From Sphingomonas lenta (GTDB lineage Bacteria > Pseudomonadota > Alphaproteobacteria > Sphingomonadales > Sphingomonadaceae), in NCBI RefSeq assembly GCF_002288825.1, contig NZ_NSLI01000002.1, forward strand, positions 62,001-126,000: 64,000 nucleotides of DNA. Reading direction: 5' to 3'. This document shows positions 19,467-29,313 of this stretch, piece by piece (within the stretch, counting starts at the first letter, position 1; each line of letters begins with the position of its first letter). Made by a program: the position numbers and the translations under genes. The notes under the pieces were generated by a model. That model was not told the origin of the DNA, ran no database searches, and worked only from the letters and a program-made list of their open reading frames with translations.

Positions 19467-19889
19467 TCAATCCTTCAGGGTTTCGATCGTCTGGACGAAG
19501 TCGTTGAGCTCGGCGATGGCGGCGTCGATGTCGCGCTTCTGCGCCTCAAGCGCGGCGATGCGCTCGCGGCACTTCTCGGCGGTGACGGCGCGCTGCACGC
19601 GGCGGCCGTCGCCGAGATCGTAGAGATCGATCATCTCGCGGATCTCGGCGAGGCTGAAGCCGACGCGCTTGCCGCGCAGGATCCAGGCGAGCCGGGCGCG
19701 GTCGCGGTGCGAGTAGATGCGCTGCGTGCCGCGGCGCTCGGGCGCGATCAGCCCTTCGTCTTCGTAGAAGCGGAGCGCGCGCGGCGTGACGCCGAACTCG
19801 GAACAGAGGTCGGTGATGGAATAGTGCTCGCGGTCGTGACGCGGCTCGATCAGGGCGTATGCGGCGACTGGGGCGGCGACGGTCGACAT
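19467..19889 (-). CDS. MerR family transcriptional regulator
   Basis: A 140-residue regulator. Its N-terminal winged helix-turn-helix reads YSITDLCSEFGVTPRALRFY, with EDEGLIAPERRGTQRIYSHR next. A dimerisation helix follows (AVTAEKCRERIAALEAQKRD). No cysteine metal-binding tail is present, so this is not a metal sensor. It resembles the MerR regulators placed upstream of acyl-CoA dehydrogenase or leucine/fatty-acid catabolism genes. It sits immediately upstream of the acyl-CoA dehydrogenase and probably controls it. Confidence 0.87.
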   Translation of the reverse strand: MSTVAAPVAAYALIEPRHDREHYSITDLCSEFGVTPRALRFYEDEGLIAPERRGTQRIYSHRDRARLAWILRGKRVGFSLAEIREMIDLYDLGDGRRVQRAVTAEKCRERIAALEAQKRDIDAAIAELNDFVQTIETLKD

Positions 19890-19922
19890 CGCTCGCCGAA
19901 GTAGTTGCCGTTTACGTTAGCG

Positions 19923-20504
19923 TCAATCTGCGCAGAGCAGCCGGCCGGAGGGCGTGCGCAGCGTCGCAGCCTCCGCGGCGGAGTCGCTGACGCGGGCGAC
20001 GGAGAGAGCGGACAGCGTCGCGTTGCCGCGGCATAGGCGCTCGCAGTCCTGGGGTACGCTGGCCGGGAAGCTGATCCGCTCGCCATCGAAACGGGCCTGG
20101 ACGCGGCACCGGCCGAAGTCGACGTCGAGCCGGTCGCCCGCGCGGCGCACGCCGCCGGCGGCGACGCAGCCGTTACCCTCGCCATAATCGAGCAACACGC
20201 CGATGCGGTCGCGACCGCCCTCACCCGGCGCGACGCAGACGCGATCGGAATCGGCGGCCCAGCTGCCGATCAGCGTCGCGCGCTCCGGGTCGGGCACCAG
20301 CCCCGCCTCGATCGCCGCGGCTTCCAGCTTGGCGCCGGCCGAGGCGGTGTTGGTGGTCGCGCGGTCCTCACCGCAGCCGGCGAGAAGCAACGCCGCCAGT
20401 ACCCCCACCATTCGCCCTGAGCTTGTCGAAGGGCTGTTCTTCTGATGGCAGCGAGAAGGACGGTGCCTCGACAAGCTCAGCACGAACGGACTGTGTGAGA
20501 TCAT
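19923..20504 (-). CDS. Putative lipoprotein, function unknown, with repeat-derived N-terminus
   Basis: A 193-residue protein whose ATG at 20504 overlaps the hisI stop (ATGA). Residues 4-31 are a translated copy of the family D palindrome, followed by [16 protein letters not shown], a lipoprotein signal core with its lipobox Cys. An internal ATG at 20411 would start right at that core but gives only about 12 residues before the Cys and no positive charge. The mature part contains many Cys ([38 protein letters not shown]), probably disulfide-bonded in the periplasm. No family was recognised. The same open frame extends to 23999, but that part is antisense to purF and is not coding. Confidence 0.72.
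   Translation of the reverse strand: MISHSPFVLSLSRHRPSRCHQKNSPSTSSGRMVGVLAALLLAGCGEDRATTNTASAGAKLEAAAIEAGLVPDPERATLIGSWAADSDRVCVAPGEGGRDRIGVLLDYGEGNGCVAAGGVRRAGDRLDVDFGRCRVQARFDGERISFPASVPQDCERLCRGNATLSALSVARVSDSAAEAATLRTPSGRLLCAD
20409..20489. repeat. Palindromic element, family D, copy 2 (inside a lipoprotein reading frame)
   Basis: About 81 bp with TTCGCCCTGAGCTTGTCGAA facing CTCGACAAGCTCAGCACGAA. It has the same orientation relative to the host gene as the copy in sleB. The first arm is read here as [12 protein letters not shown] (a different frame from sleB) and the second as SPSTSSGRM (the same frame), because the middle differs in length. Confidence 0.85.
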
Positions 20505-20863
20505 GCGACGGGGACTAGGCCGTCGCCCTCGACGCGCCGGTAAAAGCAGCTCCGCGCACCCGTGTGGCAGGCCGGACCGGCGGGCTCGACGAGGAGCCAG
20601 AGCGCGTCCTGGTCGCAGTCGACGCGCATCTCGCGGACGCGCAGCACGTGGCCGGAGGTCTCGCCCTTGCGCCAGAGCTTGGCCCGGCTGCGCGACCAGA
20701 AATGCGCCTCGCCCGTGTCGCGCGTCAGCCGGAGCGCGTCGGCGTTCATGTGCGCCACCATCAGCAATTCCCCCGTCGCGGCGTCGGTCGCCACGGCGGT
20801 GATCAGGCCGTTGCCGTCGTACTTGGGATGGAGGTCGAGGCCGGTCTCGCGCAGGTCGGGCAT
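20501..20863 (-). CDS. hisI: Phosphoribosyl-AMP cyclohydrolase
   Basis: A 120-residue enzyme of histidine biosynthesis that opens the adenine ring of PR-AMP. It is the stand-alone form, without the PR-ATP pyrophosphatase domain of enterobacterial HisIE. Metal-site motifs are intact: [13 protein letters not shown] and [14 protein letters not shown]. It lies 9 bp after the Rho-N-like gene and overlaps the following lipoprotein gene by ATGA. Confidence 0.95.
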   Translation of the reverse strand: MPDLRETGLDLHPKYDGNGLITAVATDAATGELLMVAHMNADALRLTRDTGEAHFWSRSRAKLWRKGETSGHVLRVREMRVDCDQDALWLLVEPAGPACHTGARSCFYRRVEGDGLVPVA

Positions 20864-20872
20864 GCGCCCGAT

Positions 20873-21124
20873 CTAGCCGTGGTTGCGGATCGCGTCGATG
20901 AGTTCCGCCTTGCGCATCCTGGACCGGCCGGCGATGCCGATGCGCTTCGCTTCCTCCTGCAGGTCGGCGACGCTGCGCTTGTCGAGGCGCACGCTGTTGT
21001 GGCGCAGCGTGCCCGCGGCCTTGGCGTTCGCGATGCGCGCGGCCTTCTCCGGCGACGCGCCTTGGGCGAGCAGCGCCTCGTAGACCGCCGGGTCTTTGAT
21101 CTGCGGAGCGTGCTTGATCGCCAT
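20873..21124 (-). CDS. Small protein with Rho termination factor N-terminal-like (SAP-type) helix-extended-loop-helix
   Basis: An 83-residue basic protein. The N-terminal half (DPAVYEALLAQGASPEKAAR) resembles small conserved DUF7218-like proteins. The C-terminal half has SVADLQEEAKRIGI and SRMRKAELIDAIRNHG, the fold found at the N-terminus of Rho and in SAP-type nucleic-acid binders. It probably binds nucleic acid. It is in line with hisI on the same strand. Confidence 0.75.
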   Translation of the reverse strand: MAIKHAPQIKDPAVYEALLAQGASPEKAARIANAKAAGTLRHNSVRLDKRSVADLQEEAKRIGIAGRSRMRKAELIDAIRNHG

Positions 21125-21224
21125 CCGGCATCAACCGACGAGCGGCGCGTTTTTTCCGTGACAGGTGGAAGACAAAGCAGGTTAGCCCGCCTATATCCCG
21201 GCCGCGATCACCGGGCAGGGCTCG

Positions 21225-22691
21225 ATGCTTACCACCAATCCGTTCGACGACGACAAGCTGCGCGAGGAGTGCGGCATCTTCGGGGTATCCGGCAACGACA
21301 GCGCGGCGGCGCTGGTAGCGCTGGGTCTGCACGCGTTGCAGCACCGCGGCCAGGAAGCGGCGGGCATCACCAGCTTCGACGGGCGCAACTTCCACACGCA
21401 CCGCGCTATGGGCCATGTCGCGGGCAATTTCGATCGCGACGACGTGATCCGCTCGCTGCCGGGGCCGGTCGCGGCGGGCCATGTCCGCTATGCGACGACG
21501 GGCGACACGGCGATCCGCAACGTCCAGCCGCTCTACGCCGAGCTCCAGTCCGGCGGCTTCGCGGTGGCGCACAACGGCAACCTGTCCAACGCCGCCAAGC
21601 TCCGCCGCGAGCTCGTGCGCCGCGGCGCGATCTTTCAATCGACCAGCGACACGGAGGTGATCATCCACCTCGTCGCGACGTCGAGCTACCGCACGCTGCT
21701 CGACCGCTTCATCGACGCACTGAAGCAGATCGAGGGCGCCTATTCGCTGATCGTGATGACGCCCGAGGGCATGATCGCCTGCCGCGATCCGCTCGGTATC
21801 CGGCCGCTCGTCATGGGCAGGCTGGACGACGCCGTGATCTTCGCGTCCGAGTCGGTGGCGTTCGACGTGGTCGGCGCGGAGTTCGAGCGCGCGGTTGAGC
21901 CGGGCGAGCTGGTGATCGTGCAGGGCGACCAGATCCGCTCGATCAAGCCGTTCGCGCCGATGAGCCCGCGGCCGTGCATCTTCGAATGGGTCTATTTCTC
22001 GCGCCCCGACTCCATCGTCGACGAGCAGTCGGTGTACGACGTGCGCAAGGCGATCGGCGCCGAGCTCGCGCGCGAGGCGCCGGTCGACGCGGACCTCGTC
22101 ATCCCCGTGCCCGACTCGGGCGTGCCGGCCGCGATCGGCTACGCGCAAGAGTCGGGCATCCCGTTCGAGCTGGGCATCATCCGCTCGCATTATGTGGGGC
22201 GCACCTTCATCCAGCCTGGCGACAAGGTCCGGCACCTCGGCGTCAAGCTGAAGCACAACGCCAACCGCGCGCTGATCCAGGGCAAGCGCGTCATCCTGGT
22301 CGACGACTCGATCGTGCGCGGCACGACCAGCCTCAAGATCGTGCAGATGATGCGCGAGGCGGGCGCGGCGGAGGTGCACATGCGCATCGCGTCGCCGCCG
22401 ACCAGGCACTCCTGCTTCTACGGCGTCGACACGCCGGAGCGGGCGAAGCTGCTCGCGGCGAAGCTGGACCTGGGCGGCATGACCGACTTCATCCACGCCG
22501 ACAGCCTGGCGTTCGTGTCGATCGACGGTCTGTACAAGGCGCTTGGGGAGATGGGCCGAGCGGACGTGCGGCCGAAATACTGCGACGCCTGCTTCACGGG
22601 CGACTATCCGACGACGCTGACCGACCAGGACGAGGTCGAGCAGGTGGACCAGTTCGCGATGCTGGCGGAGCGCGTCGAGCGGGTGAACTGA
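21225..22691 (+). CDS. purF: Amidophosphoribosyltransferase
   Basis: The first committed enzyme of purine synthesis, converting PRPP and glutamine to phosphoribosylamine. The 488 residues start with a 15-residue propeptide ahead of the catalytic Cys16 (REE-CGIFGV), as in the self-processed class. The glutaminase domain (HALQHRGQEAAGI, RYATTGDT) is followed by the PRTase site VILVDDSIVRGTTSLKIV. Cys residues in PRPCIFEW, RHSCFYGV and YCDACFTG are placed as in [4Fe-4S]-containing PurF of the Bacillus type. The 100 bp upstream hold no gene; cvpA, often adjacent in other bacteria, is absent here. Confidence 0.97.
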   Translation: MLTTNPFDDDKLREECGIFGVSGNDSAAALVALGLHALQHRGQEAAGITSFDGRNFHTHRAMGHVAGNFDRDDVIRSLPGPVAAGHVRYATTGDTAIRNVQPLYAELQSGGFAVAHNGNLSNAAKLRRELVRRGAIFQSTSDTEVIIHLVATSSYRTLLDRFIDALKQIEGAYSLIVMTPEGMIACRDPLGIRPLVMGRLDDAVIFASESVAFDVVGAEFERAVEPGELVIVQGDQIRSIKPFAPMSPRPCIFEWVYFSRPDSIVDEQSVYDVRKAIGAELAREAPVDADLVIPVPDSGVPAAIGYAQESGIPFELGIIRSHYVGRTFIQPGDKVRHLGVKLKHNANRALIQGKRVILVDDSIVRGTTSLKIVQMMREAGAAEVHMRIASPPTRHSCFYGVDTPERAKLLAAKLDLGGMTDFIHADSLAFVSIDGLYKALGEMGRADVRPKYCDACFTGDYPTTLTDQDEVEQVDQFAMLAERVERVN

Positions 22692-22736
22692 GCGCCCGGG
22701 CTTGACCCGAAGCCGCGCCGCCTGAAAGGGGCGGAC

Positions 22737-23444
22737 ATGGACAAGCCGCTCAAGGACAAATTGGCGCTGGTGACGGGTGCCAGCCGAGGCATCGGCGCGG
22801 CGACGGCGATCGCGCTTGCGGCGCGCGGTGCGCATGTGGTGATCACCGCGCGGACCACGGCCGGGCTGGAGGTGGTCGAGCAGACGGTGTTCGACGCCGG
22901 CGGCTCCGCCACGATCGCGCCCTTGGACCTGACGCAGACGGACGCGATCGCGCGGCTGGCGACGGCGGTGGGCGAGCGGTGGAAAAAGCTCGACGTGCTG
23001 GTGCTGAACGCGGCGACCTTGGGCAGCCTGGCGGCCGTGCCGGCGATCGACCCCAAAGAGTTCGCGCAGGTGCTGACGCTCAACGTCAGCGCGCAGCTCG
23101 CGATGCTGACCGCGTTCGACCCGCTCCTCCGCGCGTCGGAGGGCGCGCGGGTGATCGGCGTCACCTCGTCGGTGGCGCGGCAGCCGCGCGCCTATTGGGG
23201 CGCGTACGGCGCGTCCAAGGCGGCGTTCGAGACGCTGCTGCTCTCCTACGGCGACGAGGTGGAGCGGATGACGGGCGTGCGCTGCGCGGTCCTCGACCCG
23301 GGCGCGACCCGGACCAAAATGCGCGAGCGGGCCTATCCGGGCGAGGACCCGAACTCGGTCAAGCCGCCCGAGGTCGTGGCCGAGCGCATCGCCGAGCTGG
23401 CGGTCGCCGGGTATGAGCCGGGGCATTTCGAGCGGGTGGGCTGA
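22737..23444 (+). CDS. Short-chain dehydrogenase/reductase
   Basis: A 235-residue Rossmann enzyme. The cofactor motif is VTGASRGIGAATAIALAARG; VLNAAT replaces the usual NNAG. The catalytic residues are in SSVAR and YWGAYGASKAAFE (Tyr-x-x-x-Lys). It lies 45 bp after purF on the same strand. The substrate is unknown; the group includes YciK-like oxidoreductases. Confidence 0.9.
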   Translation: MDKPLKDKLALVTGASRGIGAATAIALAARGAHVVITARTTAGLEVVEQTVFDAGGSATIAPLDLTQTDAIARLATAVGERWKKLDVLVLNAATLGSLAAVPAIDPKEFAQVLTLNVSAQLAMLTAFDPLLRASEGARVIGVTSSVARQPRAYWGAYGASKAAFETLLLSYGDEVERMTGVRCAVLDPGATRTKMRERAYPGEDPNSVKPPEVVAERIAELAVAGYEPGHFERVG

Positions 23445-23467
23445 GCCGACCCGCTTTTCTCTCTCGC

Positions 23468-23580
23468 CGTCACCCCGGCCTTGAGCCGGGGTCCATGCGC
23501 GTACGGTCGTGACCCGATCGCGGCGGCAAACATGGAGCGATCGGACGCGCATGGATGCCGGATCAAGTCCGGCATGACGG
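23468..23580. repeat. Intergenic palindromic element, family C, copy 1
   Basis: Runs from CGTCACCCCGGCCTTGAGCC to GATCAAGTCCGGCATGACGG, an inverted pair with a central spacer containing its own GCGCATGG/CCATGCGC arms. It lies between the ends of the convergent SDR and CFA-synthase genes. Other copies are at 26180, 43222 and 46775. Confidence 0.85.
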
Positions 23581-23602
23581 AGTAGAAGGCCGTAGGAGTT
23601 CC

Positions 23603-24865
23603 TTACCCTTTCACCAACGTCACCTGGTGGACGTCGATGCCGCCGCCGCGAAAGCCGCCTTCGCAATATTGCAGGTAGTAGCGCCATAGGCGGCGGAAGC
23701 GGTCGTCGTAGCGGGCGGGGAGCTCGGCGGCGTCGAAGGCTTCGCGCCAGCGCTTGAGCGTTTCGGCGTAGTCCAGGCCGAAATCGTGCTGATCGCGCCA
23801 TTCGAGCCCGCGCGCCTCCGCGAGCGCCCGGAAGCGACTGGTCGAGAGCAGCATGCCGCCGGGGAAGACGTAGCGCTGGATGAAGTCGACGGACGCGGCA
23901 TAGGCGGTGAAGACGTCGTCGGCGATCGAGATATACTGGATCGCCGCGCGACCGCCCGGCTTGAGCACGCGGGCGATCGTGTCGAGATAGGCGGGCCAAT
24001 ATTCCTGGCCGACGGCCTCGACCATCTCGATGCTGGCGACCGCGTCATAGGCGCCCTGCACGCTGCGATAGTCCTCGAGCGAGATGGTGACGTTCGCGAG
24101 GCCGAGCGCGTCGACATGGGCCTTCTGCTCGGTCGATAACGTGAGGCCGTGGACCGCCCTTCCCTGCTCGCTCGCGAGGCGGGCGAAGCTGCCCCAGCCG
24201 CAGCCGATCTCCAGGATGCAGTCGCCGGGCTTCGTGCCGGTCCGGTCGAGGATCGCCTGGAGCTTGCGGCGCTGCGCCCGCTCCAGTGGCTCGTCAGGCG
24301 CGGCGAGGATCGCGCTGGAGTATGTCTTGGTCGGGTCGAGCCAGAGGCGGTAGAAGTCGTTGCCGAGGTCGTAGTGCGCGGCGATATTCTTGCGGGCGTT
24401 GCGCGGGCTGTTCGCGCGGCGCTTGTGCCAGGCGCGCAAGGCGCGGCGGAACGGGCCTTCGGCGCGGGCGGTGCGGCCGAGGCTGACGCGGTTGCGCATG
24501 AACAGGTCGAACAGGGGTACGGGATCGGGGCTGGACCAGTCGCCCGCGGCCCAGCCCTCGTACCAGCCTACGGATCCGCCGAGCGCCAGGCGGACCAGCG
24601 CGCGCCAGCGGTGGAGGGTGACGATCGGCACGGGGCCGTCGGCACGGCCGCCGATCAGGCGGCAGGTGCCGTCCGGTAGGTGCGCGTCGATCGCGCCCGC
24701 CTCAAGGCCGGCATCGATGCGGTCGAGGAAGCGGTGGAAGATCGGGGCAGCGAGTCGAGCCGGGCGAAGGTAACGAAGGTAAGCGTATGTCGGCGCGGAA
24801 ACGCGACGAACCGAGTGGCTCGGGGCGGCGTTGGAGGTCGAGTCGAGGCGGCGTAGGTCGTGCAC
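23603..24865 (-). CDS. cfa: Cyclopropane-fatty-acyl-phospholipid synthase family methyltransferase
   Basis: A 420-residue SAM-dependent enzyme that methylenates unsaturated acyl chains of membrane phospholipids. The N-terminal lipid-contact domain is followed by RKNIAAHYDLGNDFYRLWLD, the SAM site ILEIGCGWGSFARLASEQG, and the catalytic region EMVEAVGQEYWPAYL. The end FIQRYVFPGGMLLST and RLWRYYLQYCEGGFRGG is diagnostic. It starts at GTG 24865. It could be a paralogue with modified specificity rather than the main Cfa. Confidence 0.9.
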   Translation of the reverse strand: MHDLRRLDSTSNAAPSHSVRRVSAPTYAYLRYLRPARLAAPIFHRFLDRIDAGLEAGAIDAHLPDGTCRLIGGRADGPVPIVTLHRWRALVRLALGGSVGWYEGWAAGDWSSPDPVPLFDLFMRNRVSLGRTARAEGPFRRALRAWHKRRANSPRNARKNIAAHYDLGNDFYRLWLDPTKTYSSAILAAPDEPLERAQRRKLQAILDRTGTKPGDCILEIGCGWGSFARLASEQGRAVHGLTLSTEQKAHVDALGLANVTISLEDYRSVQGAYDAVASIEMVEAVGQEYWPAYLDTIARVLKPGGRAAIQYISIADDVFTAYAASVDFIQRYVFPGGMLLSTSRFRALAEARGLEWRDQHDFGLDYAETLKRWREAFDAAELPARYDDRFRRLWRYYLQYCEGGFRGGGIDVHQVTLVKG

Positions 24866-24916
24866 CGCGGCGGATATGGCAAAGGCGCAGGCTGTAGGAC
24901 AGGCCCCACCTCAACT

Positions 24917-25114
24917 CCTCCCCCGCTTACAGCGGGGGAGGGGGACCGCTCGCGTAGCGAGTGGTGGAGGGGGGCGGAGGTTGATCAGCGACAAGCCGGG
25001 GGCTTGTCGCCGACCGGAGCCGGCTTGCGAAGCAAGCCGTGGGCGATGCCGTATCCCGCAGCTCCCCCTCCACCAGCTACGCTGGTCCCCCTCCCCCGCT
25101 GTAAGCGGGGGAGG
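24917..25114. repeat. Long intergenic palindromic element, family B, copy 1
   Basis: About 198 bp with terminal hairpins CCTCCCCCGCTTACAGCGGG and the matching CCCGCTGTAAGCGGGGGAGG. Nested inverted segments lie inside, such as GACAAGCCGGGGGCTTGTC and GGCTTGCGAAGCAAGCC. It fills nearly all of the 260 bp gap before the CFA synthase gene; nothing else is seen there. Confidence 0.85.
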
Positions 25115-25125
25115 ATTTAGACTGA

Positions 25126-26151
<1,026 letters not shown>

Positions 26152-26179
26152 GGCTGGGTGCCTTTGGTCAAATCTGCTT

Positions 26180-26275
26180 CGTCATGCCGGACTTGTTCCG
26201 GCATCCATCGTTGTGCGGACGAGCCAGTCGGTGTGCGCGTACAACGATGGACCCCGGAACAAGTCCGGGGTGACG
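26180..26275. repeat. Palindromic element, family C, copy 2, between korA and korB
   Basis: CGTCATGCCGGACTTGTTCC and its inverted partner GGAACAAGTCCGGGGTGACG enclose a spacer with ATCGTTGT/ACAACGAT arms. It lies in the korA-korB junction of one operon and may modulate the relative expression of the two subunits. Confidence 0.85.
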
Positions 26276-26298
26276 GGTGGGGGTATAATGGGCCGCGC

Positions 26299-28281
26299 TC
26301 ACGCCGCCGACTGGGGCGAGAACGCCCCGCGGTTGGTGCCGTCGTCGTGGCCCGACGCAGGCTCCGGTAGCTGGGTCGGGTCGGCGTCGACCTCGCCCCC
26401 GCCCTGCCCGCCGAGCGCGTTGTCGATCGCGGCCTCGATCTCCGCGATGCGGAAGGGCTGGCCCGACACCTTGGTCAGCGGGCGGGCATCGACGAGGAAC
26501 TGGTCGCGCAGCACCGTCTTCAATTGGCCGGTGTTCATCTCCGGCACGATCACCTGGTCGTAGTTGCGGAGCAGCGCGCCGAGGTTGGCGGGCATCGGCC
26601 AGATGTGGCGGATGTGGATGTGCGCCACGTCCTGACCCTTGCGGCGGGCGCGGCGGACGGCCTGGTGGATGGGGCCGAAAGTCGAGCCCCAGCCGACGAT
26701 GGCGAGGCGGCCCTTCTCCTCGCCCAGCTCCACCTTCTGGAGCGGCACGCGAACGCCCGACACCTTGTCGTGCCGGACGTCCGTCATCTCCTGGTGATTG
26801 GCGGGCGAATAGTCGATGTGGCCGGTGCCGTTCTTCTTCTCGATACCGCCGATGCGGTGGAGCAGACCGGGGGTGCCGGGCTTGGCCCAGGGACGGGCGA
26901 GCTTCTCGTCGCGCTGATAGGGCAGGAACTTGCCCTCGGGCGCGTTCGGCTCGGTCGCGAACTTCACGGGGAACGGTGCGAAGCCGCTCATGTCCGGCAC
27001 GCGCCAGGGCTCGGCGGCGTTGGCGATGTAGCCGTCGGTGAGCAGCATGACGGGCGTCATATACTGGACCGCGATGCGGCACGCCTCGATCGCGACCTCG
27101 AAGCAGTCGGCGGCCGAGCGCGCGGCGAGCACGGGCATGGGCGCGTCGCCGTTGCGGCCGTACACGGCCTGGTAGAGGTCGGACTGCTCGGTCTTGGTGG
27201 GCAGGCCCGTCGAGGGCCCGCCGCGCTGCGAGTTGACGATGACGAGCGGCAACTCGGTCATGATCGCCAGGCCCATCGCCTCGCCCTTGAGCGCGATGCC
27301 GGGGCCGGACGACGAGGTGACGCCGAGCTGGCCCGCGTAGCTCGCGCCGATGGCGGAGCAGATGGCGGCGATCTCGTCTTCCGCCTGGAAGGTGGTGACC
27401 TGGTATTCCTTGAGGCGGGCGAGGTGATGCAGGATCGCCGACGCGGGCGTGATCGGGTAGCCGCCGAAGAACATGGGCAGCCCGGCGAGCTGCGCGCCCG
27501 CGACGAGACCCAAGCTGATCGCCTCCGCGCCGGTGACGGTGCGGTACAGGCCGGGCTCGGCGGGGGCGGCCGCGATATGGTGCTGCTTCAAGGGGCCGGC
27601 GAGCTCGGCGGTCTCGCCGTACGCGTGGCCGGCGTTGAGCGCGGCGATGTTGGCCTCTGCGAGCAGCGGCGCCTTCACGAACTTGGCCTTGAGCCAGTCG
27701 ACGATGGGCTGACGATCGCGGTCGAACATCCAGAGCGCCAGGCCCAGCGTCCACATGTTCTTGCAGCGCAGCGCCTCCTTGTTCCCCAGCCCGAAGGGCT
27801 TTACGGCGTCGAGGGTCAGCTGCGAGATGTTGAAGGAGAGCAGCTGCCACTTGGCGAGACTACCATCGGTCAGCGGATTGCTCTCGTACTTGGCCTTGGC
27901 GAGGTTGCGCTCGGTGAACTCGCCCTCATCGGCGATGATGAGGCCGCCGGCCTTGAGCTGGTCGACATTCACCTTCAGGCCCGCGGGGTTCATCGCGATC
28001 AGCACGTCCGGCTGGTCGCCCGCGGTCTCGATGTCGTCGGAGCCGAAGTTGATCTGGAACGCCGACACGCCGAACAACGTGCCCTGCGGAGCGCGGATCT
28101 CGGCGGGAAAGTCCGGAAAGGTCGCGAGGTCGTTGCCCGCGAGCGCGGTCGAGAGCGTGAACTGGCCGCCGGTCAGCTGCATGCCGTCGCCGGAGTCGCC
28201 CGCGAAGCGGACGACGACGGACTCGAGCTTGGGATGCGCCGACGCCTCTTCGGGCGTCACTTCGTGGACGGCGGTGGCCAT
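26299..28281 (-). CDS. korA: 2-oxoacid:ferredoxin oxidoreductase, alpha subunit with fused gamma domain
   Basis: A 660-residue subunit. The N-terminal 200 residues are the gamma-type domain (VVRFAGDSGDGMQLTGGQFT; ALIAMNPAGLKVNVDQL), fused ahead of the alpha domain (GAEAISLGLVAGAQLAGLPM; GYPITPASAILHHLARLK; SSSGPGIALKGEAMGLAIM). This two-subunit form, without a ferredoxin-like delta subunit, is the KorAB class known from actinobacteria and some aerobes. It is followed by korB. An anaplerotic or reductive role beside the 2-oxoglutarate dehydrogenase cannot be decided here. Confidence 0.93.
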   Translation of the reverse strand: MATAVHEVTPEEASAHPKLESVVVRFAGDSGDGMQLTGGQFTLSTALAGNDLATFPDFPAEIRAPQGTLFGVSAFQINFGSDDIETAGDQPDVLIAMNPAGLKVNVDQLKAGGLIIADEGEFTERNLAKAKYESNPLTDGSLAKWQLLSFNISQLTLDAVKPFGLGNKEALRCKNMWTLGLALWMFDRDRQPIVDWLKAKFVKAPLLAEANIAALNAGHAYGETAELAGPLKQHHIAAAPAEPGLYRTVTGAEAISLGLVAGAQLAGLPMFFGGYPITPASAILHHLARLKEYQVTTFQAEDEIAAICSAIGASYAGQLGVTSSSGPGIALKGEAMGLAIMTELPLVIVNSQRGGPSTGLPTKTEQSDLYQAVYGRNGDAPMPVLAARSAADCFEVAIEACRIAVQYMTPVMLLTDGYIANAAEPWRVPDMSGFAPFPVKFATEPNAPEGKFLPYQRDEKLARPWAKPGTPGLLHRIGGIEKKNGTGHIDYSPANHQEMTDVRHDKVSGVRVPLQKVELGEEKGRLAIVGWGSTFGPIHQAVRRARRKGQDVAHIHIRHIWPMPANLGALLRNYDQVIVPEMNTGQLKTVLRDQFLVDARPLTKVSGQPFRIAEIEAAIDNALGGQGGGEVDADPTQLPEPASGHDDGTNRGAFSPQSAA

Positions 28282-28371
28282 GGAAGATTCCTGTCAGATG
28301 ATGGCGGCCATGTATGCCCCTCGCGGGGGTCGGCCAAGGTAGAACGGATTGGGGGTGAGGGAAACTGGCGT

Positions 28372-29271
28372 TTAGTCGCCGAACGCCTCTCCCAGCGTGA
28401 GGATCGCGTCGACGTGGCGCTTCGCCAGCGCGGGCTTGTCGGGGCCGTAGCCGCCGCCGACGGTACTCGCGAGGGGGATGGCGCGTGCGCGGGCGAGCTC
28501 GGCGACGAGCAACTCGCGGCGGCGCAGGCCATCCTCGGTCAGGGCGAGGCGGCCGAGCTGGTCGTCGGCGAACGGGTCGACGCCTGCCTGGTAGAGGATG
28601 AGCTGCGGGCGGTGCTCGTCGAGCATGGGCGCGAGCGTCTCCTCCAGCGTGCGGAGATACTCCTCGTCCTCGACGCCGTCGGCGAGCGGCACGTCGAGCG
28701 TCGACCGGGCTTTGCGGGCGGGGAAGTTCTTGGCGGCGTGGATAGAATACGTGGCTATGCCCTGCCGGCCGGCGGTGAGGGCGGCGGTGCCGTCACCCTG
28801 GTGGACATCGACGTCGACCACGAGGACGCGCTCGACCGTGCCTTCCTCTGTCAGGCGGACGGCGGCGAGCGCGAGGTCGTTGAACACGCAATAGCCCGCG
28901 CCCGTGTCATGGAGCGCGTGGTGGCTGCCGCCCGCGCTGTTTGCGGCGAACCCGTGCTCCAGCGCGAGCTTCGCGGCGAGCCAGGTACCGGCGGGGACGA
29001 CCTGCGAGCGCCGGGAGACGATCTCGGTCACGGGAAAGCCGATGCGGCGCTCCTTCTCGCGCGGGACGGCGGCGGACAGGACCTCGGCGACGTAGCCGGG
29101 GTCGTGCACCTCCTCCAGCCAGCGGCGCGGCATCGGATCGGGCCGGTGCCACGCGATCGGCGCGCCGCTGTCGCGCAGCAGATCGCGGATCAGGCCGTTC
29201 TTGCTGGACTGCGCGCGGGCGCGGGGGTCGGGCGGGGCGACGTAATCGGGGTGATGGACGATGTGGATCAC
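28372..29271 (-). CDS. Histone-deacetylase-like amidohydrolase
   Basis: A 299-residue arginase/deacetylase-fold protein. The zinc and active-site motifs are intact: SAGGSHHALHDTGAGYCVFN (paired His), VDVDVHQGDGTA and YQAGVDPFADDQLG. Bacterial members deacetylate acetylpolyamines or other small amides; some are involved in acetoin or polyamine metabolism. It starts at GTG 29271. It is about 90 bp upstream of korA on the same strand, with no evident functional link. Confidence 0.9.
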   Translation of the reverse strand: MIHIVHHPDYVAPPDPRARAQSSKNGLIRDLLRDSGAPIAWHRPDPMPRRWLEEVHDPGYVAEVLSAAVPREKERRIGFPVTEIVSRRSQVVPAGTWLAAKLALEHGFAANSAGGSHHALHDTGAGYCVFNDLALAAVRLTEEGTVERVLVVDVDVHQGDGTAALTAGRQGIATYSIHAAKNFPARKARSTLDVPLADGVEDEEYLRTLEETLAPMLDEHRPQLILYQAGVDPFADDQLGRLALTEDGLRRRELLVAELARARAIPLASTVGGGYGPDKPALAKRHVDAILTLGEAFGD

Positions 29272-29313
29272 CGCCCCTAGTTAGGCCCGACCCGACGAAA
29301 TCAGGAGAGGCGC

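Noticed and set aside
17889..19904. A 671-codon plus-strand frame across the acyl-CoA dehydrogenase and MerR genes
   Set aside because: Mirror of real genes; His/Val/Arg/Ala-rich, no motif.
20505..23999. A minus-strand frame open far beyond the lipoprotein gene, more than 1,000 codons long
   Set aside because: It lies antisense to purF and the SDR, has Arg/Ala/Pro/His-biased composition and no domain; high G+C keeps antisense frames open. Only the last 193 codons are coding.
26524..29280. A 918-codon plus-strand frame over korA and the deacetylase gene
   Set aside because: Antisense of two well-recognised genes with low-complexity composition (long runs of Arg, Glu, Asp, Gly and His); no independent evidence.
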